Positions 44,088-55,024 are shown, counted from the first letter of the stretch. The stretch: 64,000 nucleotides of DNA from Methanoregulaceae archaeon UBA467 (GCA_002503825.1 DASP01000005.1:1-64000); one strand, 5' to 3'. Translations and numbers: made by a program. The notes: generated by a model from the letters alone, not told the origin.

Positions 44088-45320
44088 ATGGTCTCCCCAT
44101 CCGATATCCGGATTGCCGCAGAACGGATCAAAGGACGGGTCATCCGTACTCCGCTGGTATATTCACCCACGTTTTCGGAAACCACAGGGTATGAAGTGTA
44201 CTTAAAGCTGGAAACCATGCAGAAGGCAGGGTCGTTCAAGGTCAGGGGTGCTACAAATAAAATTCTCTCTGAACAGGGTTCAATCAGGCCGGCAGGGGTG
44301 ATCGCTGCATCAGCAGGGAATCATGCCCAGGGGGTGGCGGTCGCAGCCCGGACCGCAGGGGTCCCGGCGACCATCATCATGCCCGAATGGGTCTCGCTCT
44401 CGAAACAGGAGGCATCCGTCGGGTACGGCGCCCGCGTCATCCTGAAAGGCCAAAGCCTCGAGGAGAGTATCGTGTACGCCATGAAAATGGCTGAAGCGGA
44501 GGATATGACATTTATCCATCCCTATGACGACGATGCCGTCATCGCAGGGCAGGGAACGATAGGCCTTGAGATCCTGGAGGACCTTCCGGGCGTCGACCTT
44601 ATCGTCGTCCCGGTGGGGGGCGGGGGTCTTATCGCAGGGATCGCCGTTGCCGTCCATGCCATCCGGCCCGAGGTCCGCATCACCGGCGTACAGGCGGCAG
44701 CATGCCCGTCTGCACCGGCCGCGAGAAGGGAGGGGACGCCCGTGACCGTGGACGCCCTGCCCACCATTGCAGACGGGATACGGGTAAAACGGACCGGGAC
44801 ACGTGCATTTCCCGTCATCGAAGACCATGTAAAGGATCTGGTCCTTGTCGACGAGGACGAGATGGTCAGTGCCATACTCCAGCTCCTTGAACGAAAAAAA
44901 GTACTGGCAGAAGGCGCCGGGGTTGCGGGTCTTGCCGCACTCCTTTCGGGAAAGACATCTGCCGCCCCGGGCAGCCGTGTCGTCGTGGTGGTCAGCGGGG
45001 GAAACGTGGATACGTTCCTCCTCGAACGGATACTCAGGCAGGGCCTGTTTGACAGTTCACGGATGATGCAGTTTTCGGTATTCCTCGAAGACAGCCCGAA
45101 ATCTCTTCCTGACTTCATCGGGGTCATCACCGCAGAAGATGCGGTCATTACCGGCATCGACCAGGCCCGCAGCGGCCCCGGGATCCCCCTCAGCCTCGTG
45201 CGGATAACCGTTGAAGTGGAGATCAGGGGTCCGTCTCACCAGGCAGCGCTTCTCTCTGCGCTCCGGGAGGCGGGCTACGATATCGCTCACGGATCTGCCT
45301 GCCCTGCGGGTCGATCCTGA
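44088..45320 (+). CDS. ilvA: Threonine dehydratase (threonine ammonia-lyase)
   Basis: I start at 44088 (MVSPSDIRIAAERIKGR), since the 31 upstream codons do not resemble the family. The 410-residue PLP enzyme has the Schiff-base lysine K51 in AGSFKVRGATNK, SAGNHAQGVAVAA, VPVGGGGLIAGIA and a C-terminal ACT-like domain (from about 330: MQFSVFLEDSPKSLPDF). It deaminates threonine to 2-oxobutanoate, and the ACT domain suggests allosteric control, as in catabolic-type IlvA. Its 3' end overlaps the convergent kinase gene by 98 bases. Confidence 0.9.
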   Translation: MVSPSDIRIAAERIKGRVIRTPLVYSPTFSETTGYEVYLKLETMQKAGSFKVRGATNKILSEQGSIRPAGVIAASAGNHAQGVAVAARTAGVPATIIMPEWVSLSKQEASVGYGARVILKGQSLEESIVYAMKMAEAEDMTFIHPYDDDAVIAGQGTIGLEILEDLPGVDLIVVPVGGGGLIAGIAVAVHAIRPEVRITGVQAAACPSAPAARREGTPVTVDALPTIADGIRVKRTGTRAFPVIEDHVKDLVLVDEDEMVSAILQLLERKKVLAEGAGVAGLAALLSGKTSAAPGSRVVVVVSGGNVDTFLLERILRQGLFDSSRMMQFSVFLEDSPKSLPDFIGVITAEDAVITGIDQARSGPGIPLSLVRITVEVEIRGPSHQAALLSALREAGYDIAHGSACPAGRS

Positions 45321-46269
45321 CCGTTCCCACGTGAAGCGAGGCGATACGCGCTCTATCAAACGGCGGGGCCCTGATCGTGAGGGCCGGGGTGAAGAGATCG
45401 AGGCTCTCGATGATCCCGAGTGTGATCACCATCATGTCCGCATCGCATAACGCACAGATGAGGTTCTTCCAGTCATCTTCCCTGAACGTCTCGGGAAGCC
45501 TGCCGTGCACTCCCAGCCCCTCAAGCGGTATCACAGACCGGGTTGAACCTGCAAAATACTCAATGAAGCGTTTTTCCCTGTAAATCCTCCGCCAGCCCCG
45601 TTTCCGGGTAACGGTCCTCTTCGATGCCTCAAACCGCTGTATGGATATCCCCGGCGTGCGGGAAAAATTTACAAGGATCCCTTCAAGCTCGTTTCCGGAC
45701 TGGATCGCAAATATATGGTCGGGCCTGATGATATCGATCATCCGCACGTGAAATTCCTGGGCTGCGGGATCGAGCACGTACCCGGGCGAGTCTATCACGG
45801 TGAATGCAACACCCCTGTCCCGGCAAATGTCAAGGAGCCGGGCAGATCCGACCAGCAGTTCAAGAATATGCCCGGCAGGAGAGGTTGCCCCGACAAACCT
45901 GAGCCTGACACAGTCAGGCACATCTTTCCCCCGGGTATACACCCCGAGCCCGACCGTTGTCGGCGGTCCGATGCTCGACTGTCCCGTGTCACAGTCAAGG
46001 TATGCGGTCACTGCCCGGCTGGAGAGCGTGGACCGGAGGTACCGGCAGAACGTGCTTTTCCCCTGGTCGGTTGCACCGATGACATAGATGACTCCCCTGC
46101 CTGATTCCAGCAGCCGTTCCGCAGTTTCCTCCCATTCCGGAGTCACGTCGATCGAGTGTGCCACGTACAGATAGGTGGTCTTTCCCTGATATAGAGAGTT
46201 CGATTTCCTGTTGAAGAGAGTGTGTTCATGCAGTCCCGGCAGCGAAAAGCTCCCCTTCCCGAAAGTCAT
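45223..46269 (-). CDS. Clp1/Grc3-like polynucleotide 5'-kinase
   Basis: I prefer the start at 46269 (MTFGKGSFSLPG); an upstream Met at 46335 is possible. The protein has a P-loop GATDQGKSTFCRYL and the following DCDTGQSSIGPPTTVGLG, the Clp1/Grc3 signature, and FVGATSPAGH with IDSPGYVLDP further on. Archaeal relatives phosphorylate RNA 5'-hydroxyl ends, probably in RNA repair or processing. The last 98 bases overlap the end of ilvA on the other strand, so the C-terminal tail (Pro/Arg-rich) is unusual and could be an extension. Confidence 0.82.
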   Translation of the reverse strand: MTFGKGSFSLPGLHEHTLFNRKSNSLYQGKTTYLYVAHSIDVTPEWEETAERLLESGRGVIYVIGATDQGKSTFCRYLRSTLSSRAVTAYLDCDTGQSSIGPPTTVGLGVYTRGKDVPDCVRLRFVGATSPAGHILELLVGSARLLDICRDRGVAFTVIDSPGYVLDPAAQEFHVRMIDIIRPDHIFAIQSGNELEGILVNFSRTPGISIQRFEASKRTVTRKRGWRRIYREKRFIEYFAGSTRSVIPLEGLGVHGRLPETFREDDWKNLICALCDADMMVITLGIIESLDLFTPALTIRAPPFDRARIASLHVGTVRIDPQGRQIRERYRSPPPGAQREALPGETDP

Positions 46270-46335
46270 GGAATAATTCCCTGCACGGGAATATGTGGTA
46301 CTACATCCCGGGATGCACACTCCTGGGATTTGCAA

Positions 46336-46724
46336 TACCGGACCAGTCCATAATTACGAGAGGATCAGTTAATGGCAGTTCCTGAAGCAAATCCCCGAAA
46401 AGGTGAAAATTCTGTTCAAGGGCGGATATTATCTTAAAACCGGGTTCTCCCTGTTTTTGTATATGTGGAATAAAGAGACCTGTTCTGAATAAAAGAGACA
46501 ATCTGCCACCACGTCCGCTGCCGGGGCGCCCTTCGGCGTCACTGCCTTATCTGACATGCAGGGGTATTACCGCATCCTTCAAGCTCCCCCTGTCCGGCCC
46601 CCGAAGGTGCCGGCATATTATGGCGAAGGGCCTGGAAGGTTCGCGTCTGAACTATACGCATCGTCCCGGTATGGACCGTACAGGGGGCGTATTTTTGATA
46701 TCCCTGCACCACAAGTCCTGCATA
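46336..46724. other. 389-base gap upstream of the Clp1-like gene
   Basis: No convincing gene. It should contain the promoter of the Clp1-like gene at its left end and the 3' end of the anti-sigma-type gene's transcript at its right. Small frames here look like shadows. Confidence 0.4.
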
Positions 46725-47153
46725 TCAGCCGCAGCCGACTGCGCCACGGACTTTGACCAGGGTAAGGATATTCTTTCCGTCCCGGTACTCATAGAAAAGG
46801 TCGTCTGTTACACTCCTGATGAGATGGACGCCGAGTCCGCCTATCTTCCGGTGGTCGATATCGGCATCGAGGACCGGGGGAGTTACTTCGAGCGGGTTGA
46901 AGGGCTTCCCTGCATCTTCGATGGTGACGGTCAGTTCATCGTCCCGGATGCAGGACTCGATATCGATCGTGCCGGACCGATCCGCGTACCCGTAGAGTAT
47001 GATATTGCTGCATGCCTCGTCCACGGCAAGCCCGATCTCGAACTGGTCTTTTTCACCGACCCCTGCGCCTGCCAGCGTCTCTTCAAGCCACCCGGCTATC
47101 TGTGGAAGATTTTCTATGTCTGCCTTTGTCGAAAAATGAAAGCACGTCTTCAT
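46725..47153 (-). CDS. RsbW-like serine kinase/anti-sigma-type ATPase (HATPase_c)
   Basis: The 142-residue protein shows the GHKL N-box DEACSNIILYGY near residue 47, the G1 box IEDAGKPFNP near residue 80 and a G2-like GGLGVHLIRSVTD, the RsbW/SpoIIAB pattern. In bacteria such kinases phosphorylate an STAS antagonist and bind a sigma factor; archaea lack sigma factors, so the output must differ. It overlaps the upstream phosphatase gene by 4 bases (ATGA), and an STAS protein lies 0.4 kb upstream of that, forming a partner switch. Confidence 0.87.
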   Translation of the reverse strand: MKTCFHFSTKADIENLPQIAGWLEETLAGAGVGEKDQFEIGLAVDEACSNIILYGYADRSGTIDIESCIRDDELTVTIEDAGKPFNPLEVTPPVLDADIDHRKIGGLGVHLIRSVTDDLFYEYRDGKNILTLVKVRGAVGCG

Positions 47154-48517
47154 TCCGGTTCCACCTTCAGCGCAATCATCGTGACGTCATCGAACTGTGG
47201 TGCACCGCCGGCATGGGAAAATACTGCCGCACGGATTTTTTCCAGGATCTCCTGCGACCCTGAATCCCTGTTCGCTTTGCAGACCTGCAGCAGCTGCTCT
47301 TCACCAAACTGCCTGTCCCGGCTGTCGACCGCCTCAGTCACGCCGTCGGTATAAAAGATCATACAATCCCCGTCAGCGAGGTCGACCGTCTCTTCACCGT
47401 AGTCCATCCCTTCCATTGCTCCAAGCGCTATACCGGTCGGGTTCAGGTACCCGACACTGCCATCCTTCCGGAGGAGAAGTGGTGGGTTATGCCCGGCATT
47501 TACATAGGTCATGCTCTTCTTTTCCATATCAATGATTCCAAAGAAGAGTGTGACAAACATCCCTGACCGTGCGTCCTCTGCAATCATGGCATTTGCATCC
47601 CGTATCGTCCCGCTGACCCTGCGGTGCCAAGGGGCCTGCGCACGTATAACGGTCCGGGAAAAGGCCATGAAAAGCGCTGCGGGGACACCCTTTCCCGATA
47701 CATCCGCGATGACCACCCCTACCCTGCCACCGGGCAGCTGAATAATGTCATAAAAATCGCCGCCCACTTCCTTTGCAGGGATACTCAGTGCAGCCAGGTT
47801 AAAACCCGGGAAACGCGGGATATGGTCAGGCAGAAAACTGGTCTGGATATCGCGTGCGATCTGGAGTTCGGCGTTTTTTCTCTCCAGTTCCGAGTGGAAA
47901 CTGTCCCTCTGCGCCTGCGTTTCCTTCTCCCTGATCAGGTTCGTCACGATAAATGCAAAAACGAACATCCCTGCCGCATTGGCAAAGATCATCGGAAATG
48001 CAACCGTTGAAACGACTACTACCGCCTGGGAGAAGGGCGTGCTCAGCATGAGGGCGAGGAGCATGTGGAGCCCCTCAATTCCAACTGCAAATATTACCGC
48101 AATCTGAATACTGACAAATTTACGATTGTTCAGCAGGTACACGAGGCCCGCGAGAAGCCCTGCAAGAACGGTTGCGGTAGTACATGCGACGAGAGTAAAC
48201 CCGCCCATCGTCATACGGTACCCTGCACCGATGAGACCTGCTCCAAGACCCACGACCGGACCGCAGGTCAGCCCGCCTACCATGGGGCCGAGGTCCCGGA
48301 TGTTGATCTGCGCACCGAGAACGGATATGCCGCTTTCAGAGCCGTAAATTGAGACGATTCCGAAGATAAGGATAAGTATCAGTTGATTTTTCCATGAAAA
48401 AATACCTGCAAGGGTCTCGGTGAAAAACCGGGTGCGGGTAATCAGGTAGGCAATGACCACTACCACGCACATCATCTGGAAGAGCACAATGGAGGTTGAT
48501 ACAAGGTTTGTTTCCAT
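47150..48517 (-). CDS. Membrane-bound SpoIIE/RsbU-type PP2C phosphatase with 5TM sensor
   Basis: The 455-residue protein has five to six N-terminal transmembrane helices with the LytS-type 5TMR pattern (INIRDLGPMVGGLTCGPVVGLGAGLIGAGYR), a coiled linker (EKETQAQRDSFHSELERKNAEL, 195-220), and a PP2C phosphatase from 225: GGDFYDII, ADVSGKGVPAALFMA, YVNAGHNPPLLL and IFYTDGVTEAV carry the metal-binding Asp residues. It should dephosphorylate the STAS protein in response to a membrane signal. Overlaps the RsbW-like gene by ATGA. Confidence 0.9.
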   Translation of the reverse strand: METNLVSTSIVLFQMMCVVVVIAYLITRTRFFTETLAGIFSWKNQLILILIFGIVSIYGSESGISVLGAQINIRDLGPMVGGLTCGPVVGLGAGLIGAGYRMTMGGFTLVACTTATVLAGLLAGLVYLLNNRKFVSIQIAVIFAVGIEGLHMLLALMLSTPFSQAVVVVSTVAFPMIFANAAGMFVFAFIVTNLIREKETQAQRDSFHSELERKNAELQIARDIQTSFLPDHIPRFPGFNLAALSIPAKEVGGDFYDIIQLPGGRVGVVIADVSGKGVPAALFMAFSRTVIRAQAPWHRRVSGTIRDANAMIAEDARSGMFVTLFFGIIDMEKKSMTYVNAGHNPPLLLRKDGSVGYLNPTGIALGAMEGMDYGEETVDLADGDCMIFYTDGVTEAVDSRDRQFGEEQLLQVCKANRDSGSQEILEKIRAAVFSHAGGAPQFDDVTMIALKVEPE

Positions 48518-48946
48518 GGGATGTCTTTATTGAGACCCGGTATACCGGATACCGGCCGGAAACGGCAGGAGGACGTGGAAAAAATCCGGTCCTGACCTGC
48601 CATTCCAGGAGATATTCCTGTTCCGCATTCGTTCCAATGACATTTTCGTCACATTTTTTTGGACTGTGTCCCGGCACATCAATAATACCTGTTCATTCCA
48701 GCCAGGCTGTAATGAGGTATTCGAGCCATACTCAGGGGGCTGTTTACTCGTTGAACCGGCTGCCCGGCAGGGTCACAGGGGGCACCGGTGTTTCTGAGGC
48801 GAAGATACGGACTGTCAGTTCCGGGCCCTGTAACTCACGAAGTCCCGGTTACTGCAGGACGTTTCTCCCTGCAACTCACTACTGCAGGTTTTGATCCTGA
48901 AAGATAATGAGGGTATGGAAAAACCTGTGCAGGCCGGCTGACCTGG
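48518..48946. other. 429-base gap between the phosphatase and STAS genes
   Basis: No gene is seen. It presumably carries the promoter of the phosphatase/RsbW-like pair on the minus strand. Several plus-strand frames are shadows without family features. Confidence 0.4.
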
Positions 48947-49312
48947 TCATTGACTGGACGATCTGTTCGAAAGCCATTCCAGTGCGTCATTTTCCCGTTC
49001 ATAGAACCTGAATATGGTATCGAACCCGGCAATCTTCAGAATTTTCATGACCTGCGGCTGAAGGCATGAAAGATGGAGCGAACCCCCGTTCACCCGCATT
49101 TTCTTCTGGGATGCAAGGAAGAGCCGCAGTCCTTCACTATTGATATAATCAAGTTTCGAACATTGAAGAAGAATAGTCCGGTACCCGCCTTCTATCAGCT
49201 CATCAAGTGCAGAACAGGCCTTCGGAGTGGTACGATCGTCCAGCCGCCCGGAAATGTCCACAATCCGGATATCCCGGAATGAGCGATAATCCAGCTGGAG
49301 ATCCTTATCCAT
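48947..49312 (-). CDS. STAS-domain anti-anti-sigma-type protein (RsbV-like)
   Basis: A 121-residue single-domain STAS protein: RIVDISGRLDDRTTPKACSALDELIEGG, ILLQCSKLDYINSEGLRLFLA, where the Ser of INSEG is the expected phosphorylation site, and GGSLHLSCLQPQVMKILKIAGF. It would be the substrate of the RsbW-like kinase and SpoIIE-type phosphatase encoded downstream. What it then controls in an archaeon is unknown. Confidence 0.87.
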   Translation of the reverse strand: MDKDLQLDYRSFRDIRIVDISGRLDDRTTPKACSALDELIEGGYRTILLQCSKLDYINSEGLRLFLASQKKMRVNGGSLHLSCLQPQVMKILKIAGFDTIFRFYERENDALEWLSNRSSSQ

Positions 49313-49575
49313 GCTGTCTCATTTGCCGATACATCCATATCAGTGTATTGCCGCCGGGAGCGGGTCCGATCGGCAATCCGGGTGCCGGCCCCGGGGTGCT
49401 AAAACGTCATAATATGGATAAATCGAAAGTATTTTTGATAAATAACCCCGTATTTCTGATTTCGTCGCCTGATTTTCATCATACCTTTTTTATCTTAGCC
49501 AGGGGATGTCAGCCCCAGGGGACTGAAACCTGACTCAGGGATACTACAGGAAGTGAAATTGGCTACCCTTTATCC

Positions 49576-49597
49576 ATATAGCATCATACGGTTTATG
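49576..49597 (-). repeat. 22-base motif, copy 1
   Basis: On the minus strand it reads CATAAACCGTATGATGCTATAT in full (22 bases). It matches 55,619-55,640 and 60,511-60,532 with one or two differences; all three are intergenic. Confidence 0.65.
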
Positions 49598-50344
49598 AGC
49601 GTTTTGTGCCATTCCTGTCGATATGAAACAGGACGTCTTTAACAGGTAAAATAAGAAAGGAATGGATGTATTCCGGTTTTTATATCGTTCGAACCCGGCG
49701 TGGCAAATACACTCGCCCAAAACGACCGGCTGACAATCACAACGGGTGAATTGCACTGCGATGATGCCGCATTAGCAGGATTTCAACCCGGAAGTTGTCA
49801 GGCTGAGGAGTGCAGCATGAATTGAACAGAGAATATGACTGAAGAACGGGAGAGTTGAACCCGCTCGCGGTACCACCCCGGAACGGGATAACCTGTGGGA
49901 TGAATCGATGTGCATCCCTGTTGTTTTTACAAAAGAATTTAGCAGGACCCATATCGTAGTGTGGGGACCCTGCAACGGCCAGGGCGTCTGCCTCAGGTGT
50001 GCCGGGACCAGGAATGCAGTAAAAGAGGGAGTAATTTCGAAATAATATGATTGGATCAGGGTTGCACCCCCACTGCCACCCGTGAAGGGAGGGGTTAGGC
50101 CGGGTGCACCCGGCGTATCGATAATTTCTGAAGAGCACCGGGCACCGGTTCTGTCGCATCACAGTGACGTCACACCCGCAGGGGATCCGCTACAGGAGTT
50201 AGGGGATAAAAAATGCAGTCAAAAACAGACGAATCCCGATTTAAGCTCACAGGGTTGGATTGAAAGTTCTTTTTCGTCTCACACTGCTGCAGAATAATTC
50301 GTGAGCAGATATAACCTGAATCTCATTTATTTTCTCCCTGGAAC

Positions 50345-50400
50345 GGGCAGAGCGCGTATCGCAATAAGGGGAACGGGCGCCGCTACGGCCAGGGGCATCG
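50345..50400 (+). repeat. Dispersed repeat, partial copy R2
   Basis: TATCGCAATAAGGGGAACGG followed by CGCCGCTACGGCC and GGGGCATCGGCC aligns with TGTCGCAATGAGGGGACGCA...ATACGGCGGGGTATCAGCCC of R3. The similarity is weaker than between R1 and R3, so this is a tentative member. Confidence 0.4.
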
Positions 50401-50552
50401 GCCGCCGGATGCCGGCGAAAAGGAGAACTGTCCGGGCAGAATTAATCACGTTGTATTCTGTCGATGTGAACATTCAAGCTGAACCTGAAATTACTGAACA
50501 GTATACCCCTCAGCCAGGCTCAGGTACCACGCCGGGAAAGTCTCCCCTGAAA

Positions 50553-51503
50553 TCAGGGATATTCCTTCTGCCGCCTCTTCAGTGGCGCCTCTACGTGGTT
50601 GTCGGAGAGCGGGAAAAATTCCTGGTACACCCTTTTTCGTTCATCGAGGTCGGTATGCAGATAAATTTCGGTGGTCTTGATCGAGGTATGACCAAGGTTC
50701 TCCTGCACCACGCGAAGGTTCTTTGACCTCCGGTAGAGCTCGCTCGCATAACTGTGGCGGATTTTATGCGGGGTAATACCATCAGGAGCGTATTTCTTGA
50801 AGATATGCTGGACTGCCCGGGGAGAGATGTGATGGCCCTGCTGACCAAGGAAAAGCGGCCCCTCGATACGGTTCAGGATGAATGAATCCATCTCGGAAAG
50901 CGTATCCGGGTCAACAAAAACAATCCTTATCTTGCCGCCTTTTCCCCTTACACGTATGGTTTCATCTTCGAAATCGATGTCCTCGATATTGATGTTGCAG
51001 AGTTCCGATACCCGCACACCGGTTGCATAGATGGCGCGGACGATAAGCCGGTCCCGTTCATCCTCGATAGAGTCGATCAGGCGGATTACCTGGCTGTGTT
51101 TGAGATAGCGAAGCTCCTGGTCCTTTATCTTCGGGCGTTCGACACCCGGCATCGGGTTTGCGGTTACTGCCCCCTGGCTTGAGAGAAAACGGTAAAATGA
51201 ACTCAAGGTGGAGATAATCCTGTGCATCGTCGTTGGCTTGTACGTCCTTTGCGAGGACATGAACGAGAGATAGTCGCTGATCATCAGGGGTGTCACTTCG
51301 ACGTCCGTGTCAAGCCGCGAGTTGGTCATATCGTCCCAGTAGGTTGAGAAGCGTGACGGTTCGACATTCCGCCGGATCCAGACATAGAACCCGAAGTGTT
51401 TCACCACCTGATCGTAGCTCTGGATGGTCCGGGACGAATAATTGCGCATTCGGAGGTAATGACGGTAGCGATTCAGCCACTCTGAAAAATAACCTCCCTC
51501 CAT
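50553..51503 (-). CDS. xerA: XerA-like tyrosine recombinase
   Basis: The 316-residue protein has an N-terminal SAM-like core-binding domain (YSSRTIQSYDQVVKHFG, about 20-110) and a catalytic domain with R164 (TGVRVSEL), K189 (GKGGK), H246 and R249 (HKIRHSYAS), H272 (LGHTSIKTT) and nucleophile Y281 (IYLH). The order and spacing match Xer recombinases used for chromosome-dimer resolution; it is not tied to a visible phage or integron. The flanking 4 kb to the right lack genes, so a dif-like site might lie there, though I could not pick it out. Confidence 0.88.
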   Translation of the reverse strand: MEGGYFSEWLNRYRHYLRMRNYSSRTIQSYDQVVKHFGFYVWIRRNVEPSRFSTYWDDMTNSRLDTDVEVTPLMISDYLSFMSSQRTYKPTTMHRIISTLSSFYRFLSSQGAVTANPMPGVERPKIKDQELRYLKHSQVIRLIDSIEDERDRLIVRAIYATGVRVSELCNINIEDIDFEDETIRVRGKGGKIRIVFVDPDTLSEMDSFILNRIEGPLFLGQQGHHISPRAVQHIFKKYAPDGITPHKIRHSYASELYRRSKNLRVVQENLGHTSIKTTEIYLHTDLDERKRVYQEFFPLSDNHVEAPLKRRQKEYP

Positions 51504-54500
51504 GTTCTATTCTTTATTCTATCAAATAATTAAACTTTTGCGCAGAATACACATTTGACGACAAATGCTCAGTCCCCTTGATCATTTCAGGATGACCCGG
51601 GATTTTTCAGTCTCACGCATCCAGGTACCCCTTTCGACGCACCCTACCCGGGAGGGGAGAGAAGATTTGAGAAGAATCGCATCAAAATGGGTTCTGAAAA
51701 TAACGATTTTAAGAGCCTTTTATCCTGCCGGGTACGGGCTTTTTCCTGGAGGGGCATACTATCCGTCGTGAAAAGACAAAACGGACTTTTAAAGGCCTTT
51801 ATCTCCGGTATACGTCTTTTATCATGCTTCCCGCATTATCCGGGTACAAGATCCGGGTCTGGCCAGGAGTGCGGTTCACCGGCAGATACCATTTGCCGGG
51901 CTGTATCGAAATTGAATCCGGTATGGCCCCCTGAACCTGACCGGCATCGTTACGAAGTGCGGTCCGGGCTACATTGCAGGGGGGTATAAGGCGGGCCTGT
52001 GTACCGCATGACCCGACCCAGCCCCCTGTATTCTCCGGTGGTCGCGATCGCCCAAAAAAAGCCTGTTAAAAGATCCGTTTACACTATGACCGTTCTCACA
52101 CTACACAACTGGTTTATCGATATATGTATTTCAACGGAGCGCGCTATGAGACTTCCAGGATCACGGAAGAGCCTGAAAAAGGAGGGCAGGTAAATATCAA
52201 CCGGACTTTTTCATACCGGCATAAAAAAATAGCCGCCTCGCTGTTTTGTATGGGTTTATAGATACTCAGATCGTTAAGGAAGTTCTGATTAGTCACTAAA
52301 TCGCCGCCGTTCAATCATATAACCCGTTCGACATGATGTATCTCAATATGTTGTACTCTTCGTTGGGGACCGCAATCGTCGCCCCGGATTCGTTAGGCAG
52401 AGCCTTCGCGCTCTATTCGGGGGCGGCGAAGTTCATCGTTTCGGGAGTGTTGGAAGGCCAGGTATCCCCGCATATCACGTGTAAATGAGAATATTTTAGC
52501 CCGCACGTAATAGCAAAGAGCCAAAAAATAAAACCCTATAACGGAATCCGGCTCCGTTGGATCCTCTTATCCCGTACCCGGAATAAAATATGCCAAAAAA
52601 AGTTCTGATCGGCCGGGTAATTCTTCCCGGTTCCCCTGCCAGCCCTGTTTTTTTAAACTTTGATGAAGAACCGGCTGATTTCGGTAATCTCAAAGATGCA
52701 GAACAACGCACCGGTCCCGGTAATCTGACGTGGAATTGAACATAAATGTACGAATAAATCCCTGTAACATCCCCTCACTTCTGAGGTCGTGGAGGTGTTG
52801 AACCGCAATATCCTGGAAAACGGAAGACGCGGATTGGTTTAATCCCCCCTCCCGCCTTTAAAAAAAATAATCCAGGGAGTTTTCCCGGTTCAATCTGATA
52901 ACTATGGATCATTTTCGTTGGGAATGAAACGGCCTTAAAAACGCCATTATCCAGGAACTGACTATTTTCAGGATTTTAATCCGGTCTTTTCAATCCTGTG
53001 AATATCCAAAAAACGGCACGAATAATCGTGCCGTGAAAATAGGCGGGATACCTGTTTTCCAGGTACCCCGGGATACTATCATCCCGGCAGATATACCAGG
53101 TATGCTGAGGTCTGTATCATTTCAGGTGGCATCAGACACAGACACCTGTTATGTCAACAGAGATAAATAAAAAAAATAGCCGGGCGGAGTGAAAGTAAAT
53201 CCGATTGCCGTTTCATTTATTCAGCCGAGACCAGGAAACGACTCTCATGATCCCTGGTCTGCCTTTAATAACAATGCCTGTTTCAGGAACGGCATTGTGC
53301 CCTTCTTCTCCCGTTAAGCGATGCGGAAAAGATGCCGGAAAAGCTTACTTATCCGGTCGTGCCGGTTTGGATCTGCTTTCAGCAGACAGGGGATACGATT
53401 GTTCAACCTCGTAATGTCTCTCAGGTATCCCCTGGAATTCGCGGCGAAAACTACGTTTTCGTCTGTACTTTACCATGGCACGCCTGGTTCCCAAGGCCCC
53501 GTCAGTCATATTGAATGAATTTTAAGCGATACAATTCATGTGTCCCATTAAAATGAAGTGAATCATTTTTTTAGCCGGACCACGCGTAAATACCGTTATT
53601 TTGGGAGTGTATGAAACGACTGAAAAACCCGGCGGGGTCCTTACTGGTGGACGATACCTGGAAAAGCACAGGAATCCTGAATTATACTCTTTTTTACGAC
53701 AGGCTTCTTTTCAGCAGGCCATGTGGTTCCCGCCTTTATTTACGAAACGGCGTGCTTTTTCAACTGCTGTTTTGAGCGGTTTCCAGCAGCAGTTGCAAAA
53801 ATTGCTCCTGCATGGAAGCCATCTGCACGCGGATGCCGGCAGCTCAAAGGAGGTCCTGTCTTTTCCGGCAGCGGCAATTTTTTGCCTGTCGACGTTTGTA
53901 GCGGAAACAGACGCGCTTTCCGTGCAGAGAATATCTGTTTCAACCAACCATTTTATTTTCAGGGGACCAGGCTTCGTTTTTTACATAGAAGGTCCGAACG
54001 GTTCCAGCCAGGCAACCGACAGGGTGTCGGAGCCGCCGGTAACAATAATATCAGACCGAAATTGTCCCGGAACAGGCTATGGCTGCATCAACATACACCG
54101 AACGGTTGATTCTGTCTGCCATTTTGGCTGAAACTCCGGTTATTATCATTCCGCCAATAGTTGTGACCGGCCAGAATAACCCTTTCTCGTCATTTTCAAC
54201 TAACGACGCCTATATCTTTCCGATATGAACCGTCAGGGTGCAGTTATGGTCTCCCTTGGGTGCCGGCGGAAAAACCCGGGGGTTATGTACCCGTAAGAGC
54301 AGAAACTGATCAGTCCCAACACCTACCGCCCGTCTGCCGTCATGCGTGTAAAACATGGTTTTCCGGGGTCTGGTCTATCCCGGGATTCTGTAGACATATT
54401 GCCACTATTTAAACGCAAACGCCCCTTGCCTGTGTATTTATTCACAATTACCATTCTGCCGGTTGCCCGGTTATTATTTACCTGCTTTTCGATTCCAGGC

Positions 54501-55024
54501 CCGTTGTCAGACCTGCGAAATCACGCTCTGCCGGCAATCCTCCTGACGGCCGGTATCATTACGGAATTACAGGTCCGAAGATTTCGAATGAAAATGGTGG
54601 AACAACCCACACTATAAGGAGATTTTGAATGGACATTTTCATGGTTCCGGAATGAACCTTACTGGTTCATGTCCGTTTCAACAATGCCTGAAATACAGAA
54701 AAATACGGGATAATCTGCCCTGGAATTATACTGCAATGATACCGATGATATGAGTAAATAAGGCTGGCTTGTCAGGATACATCGAAATTTATTCATATTT
54801 CGCTGCACCTTTCCCGTCAGCACTCCCGTGGCGTATGCCCAAATGATCGTATGTGTTGCATATCCCAATAGGACAGGGTGCGGTATCAGCGATTTTGCAT
54901 AAAAGACTTCACATCAGGCCCTTCCTGCGCTCTGGCAGTATTGATAAATTATTGGTACGAGGAATTAAAAAATCTTTAAAATGGGCTTTGTTGACAGCCT
55001 TATTTTGATAAAACCTGTTTGATC

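Larger units (their letters stand above)
49313..50552. other. 1.24-kb gene-poor region with repeat and palindrome motifs
   Basis: No gene with family features is seen. It contains a 22-base motif (49,576-49,597), a perfect 14-base palindrome CCGGGTGCACCCGG (50,100-50,113) and a partial copy of the dispersed repeat (50,345-50,400). GC-rich stems are frequent. Confidence 0.5.

Noticed and set aside
50100..50113. CCGGGTGCACCCGG palindrome as an operator
   Set aside because: It lies over 400 bases from any gene start, so I could not link it to a regulated promoter.
52333..52488. A 51-codon frame MMYLNMLYSS, with a partly open minus-strand frame across the same bases
   Set aside because: Too short and unrecognised on either strand.
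53601..54131. A 176-codon frame in the gene-poor region
   Set aside because: Opposite-strand and other-frame alternatives are equally long, no start signal or family features. Parts may be a worn secreted protein.
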